64,000 nucleotides of DNA from RGIG5612 sp963589005 (GTDB lineage Bacteria; Bacillota; Clostridia; Lachnospirales; Lachnospiraceae): NCBI GenBank assembly GCA_963589005.1, contig CAVAJR010000007.1, positions 1 to 64,000 of the forward strand, in the 5' to 3' direction. Shown piece by piece: positions 61,626 through 64,000 of this stretch. The notes below the pieces were generated by a model. That model made no database searches and had not been told where the DNA came from. It was given only the letters and a program-made list of their open reading frames with translations. Numbering within the stretch: position 1 is the first letter of the stretch; each line of letters begins with the position of its first letter. The position numbers and the translations under genes are program-made.

Positions 61626-62735
61626 CTATATGCCGCTGCCGTCGAAGTCAGGAATAAAGCTGTCATCAGCAACATCATCCTCCTGGATCATACAATTTTC
61701 AACGCCGATATCAATAGCATAGTCAACAAGCTCATCATACTCAGCCCGTGAGACCTTGTTGAATAACTCAGGGCAGGTATCTTTATAAGTGCTTATATGA
61801 GGATCGGCAAATATTCCTACGGGAGTATACTGACTCATGAGAGATATCCATATTGTATCTCCGTAGGTTTCATACAAATACTTGATCACATTTTTGGAAT
61901 CCTCAAGCTGACCGGGGATCATAAGATGCCGAACTACAACGCCCCGCTTCATGAGAACATTCTCACCTTCGTAGGCAGTTTCAGGCGAACGCGGAAGGTC
62001 GGCGGATATTTCGGAACTTAGTTTCGGTGAATCTGAAAGTTTGGTTAATATTTCGGAGCTCGTAAAAGCTGCCGGAATGTCCGCTTGCGATATGGAAGCA
62101 TAGGGAGCGCAGCTGCTGTCATAGGATTCAAAAACAACATTCCCAACCATGTGAACCATGCATGATAAGGCCTCCTGGGCATATTCAGGATAATCCGGAG
62201 CCTTCATATATTTCATACCAAGAGCCGGAGATAAGGTCTTAAAATCAGGAAGAAATATATCAACTAATCCGTCCAGAAGTTTTAAGGTATCGGGCTTTTC
62301 ATATCCGGAACTGTTCCAGACTACAGGAATGGTCAGACCATTTGCCTTGGCAATCTCGAGAGCGCAGGCAATTGAAGGAGTATAGTGAGTTCCGGTAACT
62401 AGATTGATATTATGAGCCTTTCTGGCTTGCTGCTCCAGAAAGATTTCTGCAAGCCGTTCGATGCTGATATCAAATCCACGATTTTCAAGAGATATCTGTC
62501 CATTCTGGCAGTAGATACATCTGAGGGAGCAGCCGCTGAAAAACACAGTGCCGCTGCCGTTTGTGCCGGATAAGAATGGCTCCTCGTAGAAATGCAGACC
62601 TGCGCGTGCCGCACGCAGTCTGTCGGAGCATTGGCAGACGCCTAATTCAGAATATCTGTCAACGCCGCAATTTCTGGGGCACAGTGTGCAGTTAGTGTAT
62701 AATCGGTTGGATAGAGTTGTTTCTTGTATATTCAT
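61626..62735 (-). CDS. PflX-like radical SAM protein with an inserted segment
   Basis: This 369-residue radical SAM protein has an N-terminal extension with cysteines (CTLCPRNCGVDRYSELGVCQC) and the CxxxCxxC motif in FSGCSLRCIYCQNG. The family (COG1313, PflX) is annotated as pyruvate-formate-lyase activating-enzyme-like with no proven substrate. Between VGNVVF and RGVVVRHLMIPGQ lies an unusual Ser/Ala-rich insertion of about 50 residues. No glycyl-radical partner is in the window. The ATG at 62735 is upstream of a tRNA and a long AT-rich gap. Confidence 0.82.
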   Translation of the reverse strand: MNIQETTLSNRLYTNCTLCPRNCGVDRYSELGVCQCSDRLRAARAGLHFYEEPFLSGTNGSGTVFFSGCSLRCIYCQNGQISLENRGFDISIERLAEIFLEQQARKAHNINLVTGTHYTPSIACALEIAKANGLTIPVVWNSSGYEKPDTLKLLDGLVDIFLPDFKTLSPALGMKYMKAPDYPEYAQEALSCMVHMVGNVVFESYDSSCAPYASISQADIPAAFTSSEILTKLSDSPKLSSEISADLPRSPETAYEGENVLMKRGVVVRHLMIPGQLEDSKNVIKYLYETYGDTIWISLMSQYTPVGIFADPHISTYKDTCPELFNKVSRAEYDELVDYAIDIGVENCMIQEDDVADDSFIPDFDGSGI

Positions 62736-63003
62736 AGTTCGTCTGCATAAATGAAGACCGAATCCGCTGACCCGATCCCCTGATTTTTAGATTGATGGCT
62801 CGTTTCTGATAATCAATATTGTTGAAGATCAGAATTTAGCCTGTATACATGATAAGCATATACAATTTAAATAAAAACGCAATAGAGCCGAGAAAAAATT
62901 GAAATATTGACCGAAAAACAATTTCTGACTTTCTGCAGTTGTGAATAATGAGAGCAATGGAAAAGAGCTGAAAAATGCTTGAATAAAAAAATAAAAAAAG
63001 TAG

Positions 63004-63031
63004 TTGATTTTTATTTTTATTGTGATATACT
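63004..63031 (+). promoter_or_regulatory. Promoter of tRNA-Leu
   Basis: TTGATT at 63004-63009 and TATACT at 63026-63031 are 16 bases apart, with a TGA extended -10. It lies 35 bases before the tRNA 5' end. The rest of 62736-63003 is AT-rich and holds no gene. Confidence 0.65.
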
Positions 63032-63065
63032 TTTCCTTGCGCGGTTGAGAAATCAACAGTCCAAT

Positions 63066-63150
63066 GCGGAAGTGTCGGAACTGGCAGACGAGCAAGACTA
63101 AGGATCTTGTGCATATTGCTTGCGTGTGGGTTCAAGTCCCATCTTCCGCA
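63066..63150 (+). tRNA. tRNA-Leu(AAG)
   Basis: The 85-base tRNA with a long variable arm has acceptor GCGGAAG/CTTCCGC, anticodon loop CTAAGGA (anticodon AAG) in a CAAGA/TCTTG stem, and a GGTTCAAGTCC T-arm. The long variable arm and anticodon identify leucine. CCA is not encoded. Confidence 0.9.
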
Positions 63151-63166
63151 TGAATAATTTTTTATG

Positions 63167-63206
63167 AAAGAGCTTGAAAATTAAAGGTTTTCTGGCTCTT
63201 TTCTTT
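63167..63206 (+). terminator. Intrinsic terminator after tRNA-Leu
   Basis: Stem AAAGAGC/GCTCTTT (63167-63173/63195-63201), with an inner GAAAA/TTTTC pairing, is followed by TCTTTT. Confidence 0.75.
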
Positions 63207-63228
63207 TGCCATAATATAATGTTTTAAG

Positions 63229-63304
63229 GTACCCAGAGGAGCATCGGAAATGTTCCACGGTACAAATTCGGCTCAAAATTCCGCGTTTCGTGGACTTTGG
63301 GTAC
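63229..63304. repeat. Inverted repeat at the boundary with the acquired fragment
   Basis: GTACCCA at 63229-63235 pairs with TGGGTAC at 63298-63304, and an inner TCCACG (63254-63259) pairs with CGTGGA (63289-63294). It ends two bases before the in-frame stop that precedes the ATPase fragment. It could mark an element end. Confidence 0.45.
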
Positions 63305-63308
63305 ATAG

Positions 63309-64000
63309 CTTAAAGACCGCAATACCAAGCTTTACCGTCAGTATCTTGTGGTCGGCGGTATGCCGGAGTGCGTGATGCAGTTTGCCGAAACAAAGGATTA
63401 TATCCTTGTCCGCCATACGCAGGATACGATACTTGCAAGCTATCTCAATGATATGAGCAAGTATAATAACTTGAATGAAATCAAGAAAACAAGACTTGTT
63501 TACGACAATATAACCGTTCAGCTTTCAAAAAAGAATACTCGTTTCCAATATAAGTTGATTAAGAAAGGCGGACGGGCTTCCGAATTTGAAAATGCCATTG
63601 AATGGCTCTGCCTGTCTGGTATAGTGTCACAGGTCTACAAGGTCGAGCAAATCAAAAAGCCGCTTGAAAACTACCGTGATATTGATGCGTTCAAGATTTA
63701 TGTGTCCGACTTAGGACTGCTTTGCGCCAAGAAGGATTTAGCCGCCAATGACATTCTCTATATGGTCGAGGAAATCAACGATTTCAAGGGAGGTATGGCG
63801 GAGAACTATGTCAATGTGCAGCTCTCCATTAACGGCTACCACACCTACTATTGGGAGTCTGAGCGTGGGGCTGAAATTGATTTTATCATTCAGCGTGACG
63901 GGCAGCTCATTCCCATTGAGGTCAAGTCTGCCGACAACACCAGAGCCAAGAGCTTAAAGGTCTATATGGACACCTACAAGCCCGCCTATGCTATCAAGCT
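63309..64000 (+). pseudogene. 5'-truncated AAA_14/DUF4143 ATPase fragment
   Basis: An open frame from just after a TAG at 63306-63308 to the end of the window encodes the C-terminal part of a DUF4143-domain ATPase: LYRQYLVVGGMPECV, IYVSDLGLLCAKKD, GGMAENYVNVQL, ESERGAEIDFIIQR and IPIEVKSADNTRAKSL. The AAA_14 nucleotide-binding half with its Walker motifs is absent, and no ribosome site or start fits. The first ATG is 63360. The base composition is visibly more GC-rich than the AT-rich gap before it. It is probably a remnant brought in by transfer next to the tRNA-Leu. The 3' end lies outside the window. Confidence 0.75.

Overview
The window looks like a chromosomal segment of an anaerobic low-GC Gram-positive bacterium, most likely a Lachnospiraceae-type Clostridia. 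The evidence is gene order: ylxM-ffh-rpsP-khpA-rimM-trmD, hrcA-grpE-dnaK-dnaJ under a canonical CIRCE operator, and ireB-ruvX-DUF1292-rnj-mltG-like-COMT-U32. Strong Shine-Dalgarno sites and many iron-sulfur and flavin oxidoreductases agree. The species cannot be named from the sequence alone. A run of ten N at 2634-2643 marks a scaffold gap.

Region 1 (1-6330) is accessory. It holds an RloA/RloB-like ATPase plus Toprim pair that is a candidate anti-phage system, a membrane protein cut by the gap, a small Cys-rich protein, two tandem DUF6273-like proteins, and a LysR regulator. Region 2 (6381-13341) runs divergently from LysR: a complete branched-chain-amino-acid-type ABC transporter (livG-F-H-M-K order) followed by a uroporphyrinogen-decarboxylase-family protein and an EthD-like protein, which reads as an uptake and conversion unit for an unidentified small molecule. 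Region 3 (13356-21498) is a cell-surface cluster: a transmembrane Ser/Thr kinase and a Glu/Thr-rich membrane protein, flanked on the opposite strand by two paralogous DUF4015 putative glycoside hydrolases.

Region 4 (21555-31064) is housekeeping: signal recognition particle, ribosomal protein and RNA maturation, then the HrcA-controlled chaperone operon. Region 5 (31095-36253) is a three-gene redox operon on the minus strand, lying between dnaJ and prmA, which are usually neighbours. It encodes a fumarate-reductase-like flavoprotein, a NuoG/GltD fusion and a NuoF-like protein lacking its FMN/NADH domain. Region 6 (36635-50570) holds prmA, a cysteine desulfurase with thiI, mtaB, ireB-ruvX, RNase J, an MltG-like protein with five 37-residue repeats, a methyltransferase, a U32 peptidase, an esterase and a CPBP protease. 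Region 7 (50607-59340) has a cupin, an acyl carrier protein, a phosphotransacetylase-family enzyme, a secreted protein, tRNA-Val and tRNA-Met, ispF, cysS, mrnC, rlmB and a two-part chromate-type transporter. Region 8 (59585-64000) has an Old-Yellow-Enzyme/FAD reductase, a PflX-like radical SAM enzyme, tRNA-Leu, and then a decapitated AAA_14/DUF4143 ATPase fragment that looks acquired.

The best candidates for undescribed biology are the three-gene redox module, the MltG-like repeat protein, the RloAB-like pair, the kinase/DUF4015 surface cluster and the cupin-ACP-phosphotransacetylase cluster.
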